A program made the position numbers and the translations under genes. A DNA stretch of 64,000 nucleotides from Citrus sinensis (taxonomy: Eukaryota > Streptophyta > Magnoliopsida > Sapindales > Rutaceae), in the NCBI RefSeq assembly GCF_022201045.2, contig NC_068560.1, positions 4,372,001-4,436,000 on the forward strand. The letters run 5' to 3'. A model generated the notes under the pieces. That model was not told where the DNA came from, made no database searches, and saw only the letters and a program-made list of their open reading frames with translations. Below are positions 23,457 through 33,239 of the stretch, one piece after another; positions within the stretch are counted from its first letter, which is position 1, and each line of letters begins with the position of its first letter.

Positions 23457-24617
23457 CGCCAACACACATAAGATATGCGCCTCCTTAGAATGTTAACAAC
23501 AGACTTAATTTCAGATAACCAAGCGATAGATGCATCTACAATACAGCGGCTAATCTGTTATATATACTCCAAGAATCTCGTATGCTGTAGGTAACATGTC
23601 ATAAACCAAGAGTACAACAAAAAATTTAGAGTTTTCATTAGAAATGTGCTCACTAATACTATTAAATATGCAAAATACATTATTTAATAAGTACAAATGC
23701 AAGCTTTTAAATACGAACTTCTGTGCATTTTACAGTGTTGTTTATTTCTAAATTCACATTTTAAATACACTAACTTTCGCCGAAAAAAAAAAGAGATTAA
23801 TGTATTTTATGGGATGGAAAGAGACTAACGAGATTATTGCACAAGATGAGAATGATCAGGACTGAGGTCTTCAAAGAAGTTGTTTCATCCATGTTTACAT
23901 AATAATGGCCTTGGGGCTTTGATTTACGGTTACAGAGAAACTGGGGTCTCTGTAATGGGCCAGTGGCCCATGGGCACTTATAATTTTATATCCAAACCTT
24001 TGAGACGATTAAGCTAGGTGCCATTAGTACTAATGATGGCGATATTTTCTGGCCCAATGTGAGATTAGAATGTCAGCTAAGCAATTGCATCATTCACTAA
24101 TTATCATAACTTTGCAGTTAATAATGGCAAAAAAGTCTGGTTAAAAGTCATAAATACACGGTTAATAACGGCCAACAAATCCAGTCAATGAATGCACAAT
24201 ATCCGTATGAATATCCAAGTTTGTACTCTTTGTTGCGGTACATATTCTAATAACTGTTTGCTTCCTCTCATTATTAATTAGTCCTTGGGGTGGGGGGGGG
24301 GGGGGGGAAACTCTATGGTCTCACTTGAATTATCAATAGATTTTACCAATTTTTTTGTTTTAATATTTCATTATTAGTCCTTGTTGCGATACACATCTTC
24401 AGGCTGAATTTGCTCTTTGTCTCTTAATTGATTTCTTGAAGCAATTTATGATATATGAAGCAATCGCTAACAAAATGAATTAATGTTATGCTTTGCAGCC
24501 ACTGACATTCATTATCAAGCACCCACACCTATATAGAAGCATGTAATCATCTATATTCACTCCATAGAGTTTAATTGTAAACATCTGAAGCAGTTGGGGG
24601 TCATAATCATGACCATC

Positions 24618-25048
24618 TTAAGCCCGAATGCGACAAGGTCTTCTAATTGATTTTCTAAAATACAATATCACCTTGATTGTAAGGGGAATCATGTGCCCAA
24701 GAAATAGAGTTCCCCCCAATGCAAAACCATACGTAAGATAAAATATATGGAGCAGATGGAAGCAATGAAACGTATATGGTCTAGCAGGAAATCTATAGAG
24801 ACCATGTAAGTCATTGCCATTACTGTGATTACAACCCACATTGTCCCCATAAAAAACGACATAAGAATCCTACGCTTCTGTAGTGGCAAGCCGCTTATGA
24901 GCAGTAGTATAATGCTCAGAGAACCCAGAAAATCAGTGGTGTTGAACAATAAAAAGCAAGTGTAACGATGTGTAGTTGCTGATGTCGGCAAGAAGAAGAA
25001 GAAGTGTCATCCCAAGGACTATTGAGGAGGGTCCCCACCAGCTTGGAA
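24618..25048 (-). pseudogene. Ankyrin/PGG-domain protein, 3' fragment (copy A)
   Basis: Encodes the membrane part of a plant ankyrin-PGG protein (ACD6-like family): FQAG-DPP, CFLLFNTTDFLGSLSIILLLISGLP, FFMGTMWVVITVMAMTYM and a last hydrophobic stretch, about three to four helices. A stop follows DPPQ. Homology to the 50.3-52.2 kb copy ends at about 25048, so no ankyrin repeats precede it. It can make only a truncated membrane piece, if anything. Confidence 0.8.
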
Positions 25049-27400
25049 ACATATACATTTTAACATTATTATTACACAAATACCCATATTTTTAGACCAA
25101 AAGAAATTAGAAGTATGAAAAATTGGGCATTTTCTACTCCTTTATTATTAATAGTTTGTTGTAGGTGTATTTAGTGACAAATTGGTTGCTACAAATTACA
25201 GTTGTCTTATGCATATTTGATGAAAAAAGCACTAATAAAATAAAGTTTGTTAGTTACTCATCTCTATTTATCTTATTTTGAAACACTTTCGATAAAAACA
25301 AGCTTTGCTAGAAGACATATAGGATATGGGTTGATCTTTATCATTCATCTAAACGATTACTCCACCTTTCAAGTTTCACTATTTTAGCTTTGAATATAAT
25401 TGACTTGTAATGTAATCCTAGATAGCCATATTACTCCACCCTTCTAGTTTTACCATTTTATCCTTTAAATATTTTTGACTTAATAAGTAATCCTTGATAG
25501 CTATTTATCAAACTCATGGCATTGAGATCCACATGGGCTTATTATTATACAATTACTCATATTTTAGGATCAAAAGAAATTAGAAGTATGAAAAATTAGG
25601 CTATCGCCTTATTATTAATAGATTGTTGTAGGTGTATTTAGTGAAAAATTGGTTGCCACAAATTACAATTCTCATAAGCGTATTTGATGAAAAAAGCACT
25701 AATAAAATAATACTTGTTAGTTTACTTTTTATTTTTTATTTTTTGATGATTTGGTTTTAAAAAGAATGTTTAAATCATGAAAGAATCCTATTGTCAAAAG
25801 CTACTTTAATCAAAATAAATCAAAGCCATCCATTTATCTTTTTGAAGGTAACTATAGAAGCTTATGAACATAATTAGAATATGAAGTTTTGAATCGGACA
25901 GGTGTTTGAAAATTTAGCACTATCAGAAGGTTTTCTGTGAAAGAATAAAAACTAAAAATGATAGTGATAACTGACGAAATACATATATAACTTCCTAATA
26001 AACTCAAATCCGAATACGTCCTCTCATTTCTCTCATCGTCAAGCTCCCAAAATTCACTCCATGCAGCTTTGTCGAGAATCATAAACAAGTTTTTGGCGAA
26101 CAAACCGAGTTATTACATTTGCCTGCTCAGTATCCTTGACCTGATTATATAGGCAACCGAACAAATTTACTCAAGTTTAATCCTGAGAGTTTCAAAACAA
26201 CGAAAAAGATGATATATAGCCAAGGGTTCAGGTTCCACAGCTTCTGGAAAGTCTTGCCAACAGAATCTCCAAGCAACAGCTTATCACATCTAATTTAAGC
26301 AATAACACGGGCAGCCATCAAATCCTCAAATTTCCCAGCAGCAGCTATATGCAAGCATGCATACGGCTCTCACTTGATAGCACACCAAAATGCACAAAAG
26401 GCAAAGAAGCTAACGGCCTTCAACCATTAAACTTATTCAAACGTACATGAATTGACATGTGGCCACAATAATTATTGCATGCCTTTTAAAGTTCAATGCT
26501 TCTTTTGAGTTTTAACCACAAGAATTACTGTAGGTTAGCCCAATGGCTTTCTAACAATACCAGCTACAACCTAATTTCAAAAAAAAAAAAAAATGGAATT
26601 GCGAATCACCTTTTATCTCACCATTGTCTACACTTTATATGGATTTTCTGCCAACTGCTTCCTGGAAGAGGTTTCATTATATTTTTCAAAAATGATGTCA
26701 GAAGAAACTTTTTCCTGAGCTCTGTTTCTGTTTATTCGTTAGGTAGTACATATGCCGCAAAGATATCAATGCAAACAGATGGAAATAAAATATCAGAAAC
26801 TTTTACATATTTCTGCTATAGAATTTCTTTGAAATACTTTATGCTTTTGGATTAGAGAACAAACAACGACAGAGTAGGAGAAGAAATCACCTGAGGCAGA
26901 GGATGATTGTAATTGCAAATGACAAAACACTCAAGCTCCCAAAATTTGCTCACACAGAAAACTATTTTATTATCCTTGCTAGTATCCTTGTCACCACACC
27001 AGTTTTGAACGAAAAAACTGAATTCTGACGTTTGCCTAAATAAGCTGCTGAGTATCCTCAGCCTGATTACATGGATAATTGAAACAACTTTACTAAAGTT
27101 TAATCCTAACAGTGTCAAAACAGTGTGAAAGATGATATAGTTGATAACAAAAACATGAGGAGTTTCTTGGCAAAAGCATGGGCAGCCATCAATTCCGAAA
27201 ATTTCCGAGCAGCAGCTTAATGCAATCATACATACGGCTGTCGCTTGATAGGACCAAAAGAAAAAGAAGCTAACAATGTCCAACCGTGAAAATTCCTTTC
27301 TTGTGTTTTGTTTCTGTTTGATCTTGTAACAGATGGAAGTAAAATTTCCTGATTCAGATAAATCAGCCAAAACACATACTCTGTAGAATTAACTGAGTTC
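25049..27400. other. Intergenic repeats: 230-bp direct repeat and two copies of a resistance-gene flank
   Basis: A segment with AGAAATTAGAAGTATGAAAAA and TTGATGAAAAAAGCACTAAT occurs at 25060-25260 and 25535-25720, and again at 59330-59520. Bases 26030-26500 and 26920-27370 are diverged copies of one another (AAGCTCCCAAAATT, CAGTATCCT-GACCTGATTA, AAGTTTAATCCT, CATACGGCT), and part recurs at 52850-53000. The minus strand holds exon-like bits ending in a GT donor (for example NYNHPLPQ before GTGATTTC at 26890). No complete gene is supported. Confidence 0.55.
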
Positions 27401-27826
27401 AAGCTTTCACTAAAAAGCTTCTCTTCTCCCTACTCCTGCTTGCTGCCTGCTTCACATGTACATTTAGCACCAAAGAAATTGAGAATTTATCAATCAACTG
27501 GACAAAAGCCGAATTAATGGAGACTTGTGAATCAGGCGCTGGTTCAAAGAAGGCAGAAAAAACTGCTAATAATTTACCTCCTTTTGCATTAATCCCCAAT
27601 CTAGCACCATTCTCACTCTTCATCACTTGCTCTGCAATTGTCAAAAATGATTCGGTTCAAAATTATCCTACATTCAATGACAGACAAAAAGGAGAGATTA
27701 CCATCATTACACCCATACCAAAATTTTAGAAACTGTTGCATATATTCCTAATATAGAATTTGATTAAAAATAGTTTATGGTCCTTAATTAGATAGCAGAT
27801 AACAAAAATGCAGAAGAAGAAATTAC

Positions 27827-27889
27827 CTTTGGCTGAGGATGATCATAATTGCAGTGCAACTGGTTGAGAATTTTGTCAATTGCTGCCAT
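27827..27889 (-). other. Possible short first exon, unrecognised
   Basis: Minus-strand ATG at 27889 opens MAAIDKILNQLHCNYDHPQP and ends AAG followed by GTAATTTC, a good donor. The downstream TAATTTCTTCT sequence resembles that following the terminal LRR exons at 12.6, 32.6 and 33.2 kb. It may be an exon of a resistance-gene-linked transcript. Evidence is thin. Confidence 0.25.
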
Positions 27890-28285
27890 GAAATGGTTTC
27901 ATTTCCTTTGGGTTCTGTCATGGGCAATCCTTCCACTAGTAAGCTAGTAAGCTTCTCATTTCATTTCCTGCCCTGCTTCCTGCATCATATGATACATTAG
28001 ATGACAATACATGTAATCTGTGGCAAATTGAGCTTCAGTCTTTTATTGTCCTGAGCTCGAAAGGTTATTACCCAACTCCAAAGCCAAACAAAATGTAGGT
28101 CACTTGACCTGCAAAAGAATTGCTTGTATTGCACTAATAATCTTTACAGTAACGTCATCATATCACAAATTAAAAATTGTATATTCATAGGATATGAAAA
28201 TCAGAATATTAGAAAATATGTATTGCAGATTTTGATTCAAAATGAAATTTATGCTTCTTAATTAGATTAAAAATAACAGCAAAGC

Positions 28286-28968
28286 TGTTTGGGAGAAATA
28301 CGTCGACGAGACCAGGCATGATGAGCAGATATCTGATGGCAGAGTTCTGCGAACCGGTGTGTCCCGTAAGAGCCTGGTATCCTGGGGAGCAGGAGCAGAA
28401 ATACCCTGCTCATCCACGAGCACGTCAGCCGCGAGTCCAATCTCCTGTAAGAAGCATAAAGCCATTCCTGCTGTATTCCTGCTAAGGGTTGATTCGAGGA
28501 GACCCGGTCAACGACAGTTGGCGAGGCATGCTCTCCAGCCCGAGAATCTAGGCACGAAGGCCACGCAACCACCCACGACTACGGAAATGGGGAATCCACG
28601 TTCGAGAGGTGGGAGGATAACAGACGTAGACTGCGGAAAACTGGGATTCAGAGGAAGCCTATAAAAAGGTAGCCAACGAAGGTAAAAGGGTTAGCAATTT
28701 TGAGATTAGAAGAGAGCTAAAGAAATTCTAAAGAAGAGAAAACTACGAAAAAGCCATAAGATATGTGGCAAGCGTTCCCCGAACCTTCATATCTGACTTG
28801 AGCGTTGGAGGGTTTGCGCCGGGAAAACAACCGGCGTACTCTGACTTGTCTGTGTGCGCAGGAGCCTCTGGAGAAGAAGCCTTACGAGGAGACCTCTTGG
28901 TTGTGGTGAAGTTGATCGAGCAGAGAGCCTGGTCGTAGAACGAGGAGAACCAGAATCTCGCATCAACA
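28286..28968 (+). repeat. Gypsy 5' LTR
   Basis: Begins TGTTTGGGAGAAATACG and ends CGCATCAACA. A CTATAAAAAGG motif at about 28660-28670 is a good TATA box. Same length as the 3' LTR. Confidence 0.95.
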
Positions 28969-29045
28969 TTTTGGCGCCGTCTGTGGGGAGCTGAGCAAAA
29001 AGCTTCTGTTGATAGCAAGAAGTGAGGGGAAGTAACTGAAAAGCA

Positions 29046-29572
29046 ATGCAGGCAGGAGGAAGTAGTGCACAAGGGGGTGATATGAGGCTTAACGATTCCG
29101 TGACACTGAGGGAGATAGCAGTGAAGCACGGGAAAAAGCCATGTTCGACCGGATGGAACGGATGGAAAAGCAGATGGAGTCCTTGACAACCATTCTGCAT
29201 GAGCTGCGGAGCGAACGAAGGGTAACCCAGGAAGAAAGGGTGAGAGGAGGTGGAGTGGCACCAGATCCCGGTAGCACGAGGAGAAGTCAAACCACCGGGA
29301 GACTTGGTGGTGAGAGAGGTAACATACCCCTGCGGGGAGAATTCCATAGAGAGGAAGAGCAGTCCCCGGCAAGGCAGATTTTTGACGAGGACGACGGGGT
29401 GGCGAATGCAGAGGAAACAGTGCTGTCCAACCATTATCTGGCTCTGAAGTACCGGGTGAATGGGGTAGTTGGAGTGGTACGAGGAGACCAGAGGATCACA
29501 AAAAGCTGCTACTCCTCGGCAGCAAGGGAAGCAATGCAGATAACATCCCTCGATACCCGAGTAGAAAACTAG
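29046..29572 (+). pseudogene. Gag N-terminus fused to a pol linker remnant
   Basis: ATG at 29046 begins MQAGGSSAQGGDM. A frame change near 29130 leads into MFDRMERMEKQMESLTTIL, a coiled coil, then a charged Arg/Gly-rich part to about 29400. From there the protein reads LSNHYLALKYRVNGVVGVV and RGDQRITKSCY, which resembles the segment between protease and reverse transcriptase of plant gypsy pol. Gag core, zinc knuckle and protease are therefore deleted at a junction near 29400. It ends with a stop at 29570-29572. Confidence 0.7.
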
Positions 29573-29700
29573 AAGGGCCATATAGAGTCAAGCAGATGGT
29601 GGGACCCGGAGCTTACAAGCTGGTTCGCACGGACGGCCACGAGGTGAAACGCCCATGGAACGCAGCACACCTCCGAAAATACTTCCAAATGTCGAGGAAA
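29573..29700 (+). pseudogene. Integrase C-terminal remnant
   Basis: In one frame the sequence reads LEGPYRVKQMVGPGAYKLV and then RPWNAAHLRKYFQ, the C-terminal signature of plant Ty3-gypsy integrases. It joins directly to the pol-linker piece, which marks a second internal deletion removing reverse transcriptase, RNase H and most of integrase. The frame runs on into the tandem repeats. Confidence 0.85.
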
Positions 29701-29716
29701 TTCAGTCACTGGGAAC

Positions 29717-31195
29717 CGAAAAAATTTCTAAGGCATGCAAAGGCTCGTCAAGTCTCAAAGCCTGTCTTATGGCGAGACAGAAGCCAAGCATGCCAGGATC
29801 TGCTCGACCACGTGAAGGCGAGCAGAATCCTCAAGCATCGAAGAAATCATCCAAGGCATGCAAAGGCTCGTCAAGTCTCAAAGCCTGTTTATGGCGAGAC
29901 AGAAGCCAAGCATGCCAGGATCTGCTCGGCCACGAGAAGGCTAGCAGAATCCCAAGCTTTGAAGAAATTACCTAAGGCATGCAAAGGCTCGTCAAGTCTC
30001 AAAGCCTGTTTATGGCGAGACAGAAGCCAAGCATGCCAGGATCTGCTCGGCCACGAGAAGGCTAGCAGAATCCCAGGCTTTGAAGAAATTACCCAAGGCA
30101 TGCAAAGGCTCGTCAAGTCTCAAAGCCTGTTTATGGCGAGACAGAAGCCAAGCATGCCACGATCTGCTCGGCCACGAGAAGGCTAGCAGAATCCCAGGCT
30201 TTGAAGAAATTACCCAAGGCATGCAAAGGCTCGTCAAGTCTCAAAGCCTGTTTATGGCGAGACAGAAGCCAAGCGTGCCACGATCTGCTCGGCCACGAGA
30301 AGGCTAGCAGAATCCCAAGCTTTGAAGAAATTACCTAAGGCATGCAAAGGCTCGTCAAGTCTCAAAGCCTGTTTATGGCGAGACAGAAGCCAAGCATGCC
30401 ACGAAGGGCTCGGCTACGAGAAGGCTAGCAGAATCCCAAGCTTTGAAGAAATCATCTAAGGTATGCAAAGGCTCGTCAAGTCTCAAAGCCTGTTTATGGC
30501 GAGACAGAAGCCAAGCGTGCCACGATCTGCTCGGCCACGAGAAGGCTAGCAGAATCCCAAGCTTTGAAGAAATTACCTAAGGCATGCAAAGGTTCGTCAA
30601 GTCTCAAAGCCTGTTTATGGCGAGACAGAAGCCAAGCGTGCCAGGATCTGCTCGGCCACGAGAAGGCTAGCAGAATCCCAAGCTTTGAAGAAATCATCTA
30701 AGGCATGCAAAGGCTCGTCAAGTCTCAAAGCCTGTTTTATGGCGAGACAGAAGCCAAGCATGCCAGGATCTGCTCGGCCACGAGAAGGCTAGCAGAATCC
30801 CAAGCTTTGAAGAAATCATCTAAGGTATGCAAAGGCTCACTAAGTCTCAAAGCCTGTTTTATGGCGAGACAGAAGCCAAGCATGCCAGGATCTGCTCGGC
30901 CGCGAGAAGGCTAGCAGAATCCCAAGCTTTGAAGAAATTACCTAAGGCATGCAAAGGCTCGACAAAGTCTCAAAGCCTGTTTTATGGCGAGACAGAAGCC
31001 AAGCGTGCCAGGATCTGCTCGGCCACGAGAAGGCTAGCAGAATCCCAAGCTTTGAAGAAATTACCTAAGGCATGCAAAGGCTCGACAAAGTCTCAAAGCC
31101 TGTTTTATGGCGAGACAGAAGCCAAGCATGCCAGGATCTGCTCGACCGCGCAAAGGCGAGCAGAATCCCAAACATTGAAGAATCTTCTAAGGCAT
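29717..31195 (+). repeat. 121-bp tandem array inside the gypsy element, about 12 units
   Basis: Each unit runs AAGGCATGCAAAGGCTCG, CTCAAAGCCTG, TATGGCGAGACAGAAGCCAAG, GATCTGCTCGG, GAAGGCTAGCAGAATCCC, TTTGAAGAAAT. Units start near 29732, 29853, 29974, 30096, 30217, 30338, 30459, 30580, 30701, 30823, 30944 and 31066. The period is not a multiple of three, so all frames are visited in turn. Long open frames on both strands are repeat artefacts. The array lies between the end of pol and the antisense ORF. Confidence 0.92.
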
Positions 31196-31362
31196 GTGGC
31201 AAAACCATATACCAAGCCAGAGCCAGCTCGACCAAACGAAGACGAGCAGACTCTCGTAATTACAACACAAGAGAGTAATCAAAAACATTTCTATTAATTT
31301 GTTAATAATTAACAAAGCAGATAATCTTCACAAACATTTTCGTTACAATACAAGAAACATGT

Positions 31363-31845
31363 TTAAGAAGACAGTGGGTCCGCAAGCCGAGCAGCCTCAG
31401 TCAGCTGGTCCACCTCAGGTGCTGGGGGAGTATCTCCAGTTGCGTCTGGGGGGGTACTCGCCTCACCAGCATCAGCAGGGATTACACGGGGAGGAGAGTT
31501 TTCCTCCTCTATCACCATTGGCGCCACCTCTTCGGCATCCTCCTTTGCAGCCTCCTCGTCCATATGTTCGGCGACACCGGCTGCAAGGTCGTCCATCTTT
31601 AAATCAGGATGCTGCTTCCCGAGGACGGCCATGATGCAGCGATAGGAATGCCGAAGTCCCTGGTCGTACTATTTGTCAGCCTCATTCTCCAAATTCTCGA
31701 CCTGAACCCGATGGGAATCGCGGAGGGATTCGAGTTGAGCCTCGTACATAGCCTTCTGCCTTTGAAGATCCTCCTTGACCTTGGTCAGCCCCTCCTCGAG
31801 GCCTTTTCCAGTCCCACGCGACCAAGAACCGCTAAGTTTCTATTA
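31363..31845 (-). pseudogene. Antisense ORF of the gypsy element (coiled coil, one stop)
   Basis: Read on the minus strand from about 31845: a heptad-rich segment (LTKVKEDLQRQKAMYEAQLE), a TAG at 31669-31671, then HSYRCIMAVLGKQHPDLKMD and a Glu/Pro-rich tail ending ADPLSS at 31363. It lies antisense to gag-pol, between the tandem array and the 3' LTR, where many plant gypsy elements carry an extra antisense ORF of unknown function. Codon quality and the coiled coil argue that it was a real ORF. Confidence 0.6.
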
Positions 31846-31887
31846 CTAGTCCATTACATTACCCAACACCAGACACTGGGGGACCGG

Positions 31888-32570
31888 TGTTTGGGAGAAA
31901 TACGTCGACGAGACCAGGCATGATGAGCAGATATCTGATGGCAGAGTTCTGCGAACCGGTGTGTCCCGTAAGAGCCTGGTATCCTGGGGAGCAGGAGCAG
32001 AAATACCCTGCTCATCCACGAGCACGTCAGCCGCGAGTCCAATCTCATGTAAGAAGCATAAAGTCATTCCTGCTGTATTCCTGCTAAGGGTTGATTTGAG
32101 GAGACCCGGTCAACGACAGTTGGCGAGGCATGCTCTCCAGCCCGAGAATCTAGGCACGAAGGCCACGCAACCACCCACGACTACGGAAATGGGGAATCCA
32201 CGTTCGAGAAGTGGGAGGATAACAGACGTAGACTGCGGAAAACTGGGATTCAGAGGAAGCCTATAAAAAGGTAGCCAACGAAGGTAAAAGGGTTAGCAAT
32301 TTTGAGATTAGAAGAGAGCTAAAGAAATTCTAAAGAAGAGAAAACTACGAAAAAGCCATAAGATCTGTGGCAAGCGTTCCCCGAACCTTCATATCTGACT
32401 TGAGCGTCGGAGGGTTTGCGCCGGGAAAACAATCGGCGTACTCTGACTTGTCTGTGTGTGCAGGAGACTCTGGAGAAGAAGCCTTACGAGGAGACCTCCT
32501 GGTCGTGGTGAAGTTGATCGAGCAGAGAGCCTGGTCGTAGAACGAGGAGAACTAGAATCTCGCATCAACA
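31888..32570 (+). repeat. Gypsy 3' LTR
   Basis: Same ends and length as the 5' LTR. Preceded by a purine-rich CTGGGGGACCGG tract and followed by AAAGC. Confidence 0.95.
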
Positions 32571-32603
32571 AAAGCAAATCAAAGTAAGAGAAGAAATTAC
32601 TTG

Positions 32604-32890
32604 TCAACGCCCAATCTCAAGGTTGGGAATGTGAGATATCTTAGGCCAGTCTTCTCCTTCCCCCCTTTTGTAACGTTCTACCAGAATATCACAATCCCAC
32701 CCAATGCGCAATTCCTTCAATGTTGTCCTTTGATGGATGTGGTCGGGCAATGCCTTTAATTTGGGGCAACTGAAAACTTCCAAGGAAGAAAGACATGGCA
32801 TGATGTTGATGAAGGCGTCTCCCGTTCTTATAAAATCCCATAATCCCACTCGTCCAATTCCTCCAATCTTCCTTGATCCCTTGTGCAGAA
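32604..32890 (-). pseudogene. Terminal LRR exon fragment of a CNL gene (third copy)
   Basis: Minus strand: FINIMPCLSSLEVFSCPKLK, ALPDHIHQRTTLKELRIGW and NLEIGR then TGA at 32604. This is the last LRR block of the same CNL family as copies 1 and 2, joined upstream to unrelated-looking sequence. The gypsy element inserted about 30 bp past this stop. The sequence on the far side of the insertion (28010-28285) matches 32910-33190, so this is one unit of a tandem duplication of the CNL 3' end. Confidence 0.8.
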
Positions 32891-33239
32891 AATTGTCAAT
32901 AATGGCAATACATGCAATCTGTGGCAAATTAAGCTTCGTTTTTTTGTTGTCCTGACCTCGAAAGGTTATTGTTCAACTCCAAAGCCAAACTAAATGTAGG
33001 TCACTTGTCCTGCAAAAGAATTACTCATATTGCATTAATAATCTTTTACAGTAACGTTACCTATCTCACAAATTAAAAATCGTAGGATGTGAAAATCAGA
33101 ATTTTAGAAAGTATGTACTGCAGATTTCTGATATAGAGTTTGATTCAAAATGCTATTTACGTAATTACGCTTTTTAATTAGATAAAAAACAACAAAGCAA
33201 ATCAGACTAAGAGAAGAAATTACTTGTCAATGCCAAATC

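Larger units (their letters stand above)
22785..25048. repeat. Segmental duplication, copy A
   Basis: Closely matches 47565-49212 and, after a solo LTR, 50104-50690. Shared landmarks include GCCCCACACGGTACATGTTGA, TCGCTCTTTCCAGGAG, AGATATGCGCCTCCTTAG, a run of G (24290-24307 here, 49036-49050 there) and the PGG-domain exon. The copies differ by scattered substitutions and small indels, so the duplication is not recent but still strongly alike. Confidence 0.9.
28286..32570 (+). mobile_element. Young, internally deleted Ty3-gypsy element with 5-bp target duplication
   Basis: Two 683-bp LTRs, TG...CA, at 28286-28968 and 31888-32570. Target duplication AAAGC at 28281-28285 and 32571-32575. A TGGCGCC-type primer site follows the 5' LTR at about 28971, resembling the Asp-tRNA class. 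I count about 12 differences between the LTRs (roughly 1.8 percent), about half the divergence of the copia LTRs. Inside are gag N-terminal sequence, a small piece of pol linker, the extreme C-terminus of integrase, a 121-bp tandem array and an antisense ORF. Protease, reverse transcriptase and RNase H are missing, so it would need a partner element to move. Confidence 0.95.

Noticed and set aside
23560-23640. Minus-strand MKTLNFLLYSWF as signal peptide of the cysteine-rich ORF
   Set aside because: No convincing donor or acceptor links it to the cysteine-rich frame, and the third copy of this region (59.7 kb) lacks the ATG. Left as a possibility only.
23640-23900. Plus-strand open frame starting MQAFKYELLCILQCC (clear at 48442-48648)
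   Set aside because: Present in both duplication copies but not conserved in the third. No motif, and indels between copies shift it.
27399-27729. Overlapping 81- and 70-codon frames
   Set aside because: Opposite strands of one segment, no family recognised, no conserved repeat copy to support either.
28743-29581. 209- and 264-codon minus-strand frames over the gypsy LTR and gag
   Set aside because: Antisense shadows of GC-richer element sequence. They cross the LTR/gag border and match no known protein.
29717-31195. CRISPR-like regular repeat
   Set aside because: Head-to-tail 121-bp units without unique spacers, inside a plant retrotransposon.
29596-31297. Long open frames through the 121-bp array on both strands
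   Set aside because: Period 121 rotates the frame, so each open frame is the same repeat read differently. Only the integrase tail at the start is genuine.
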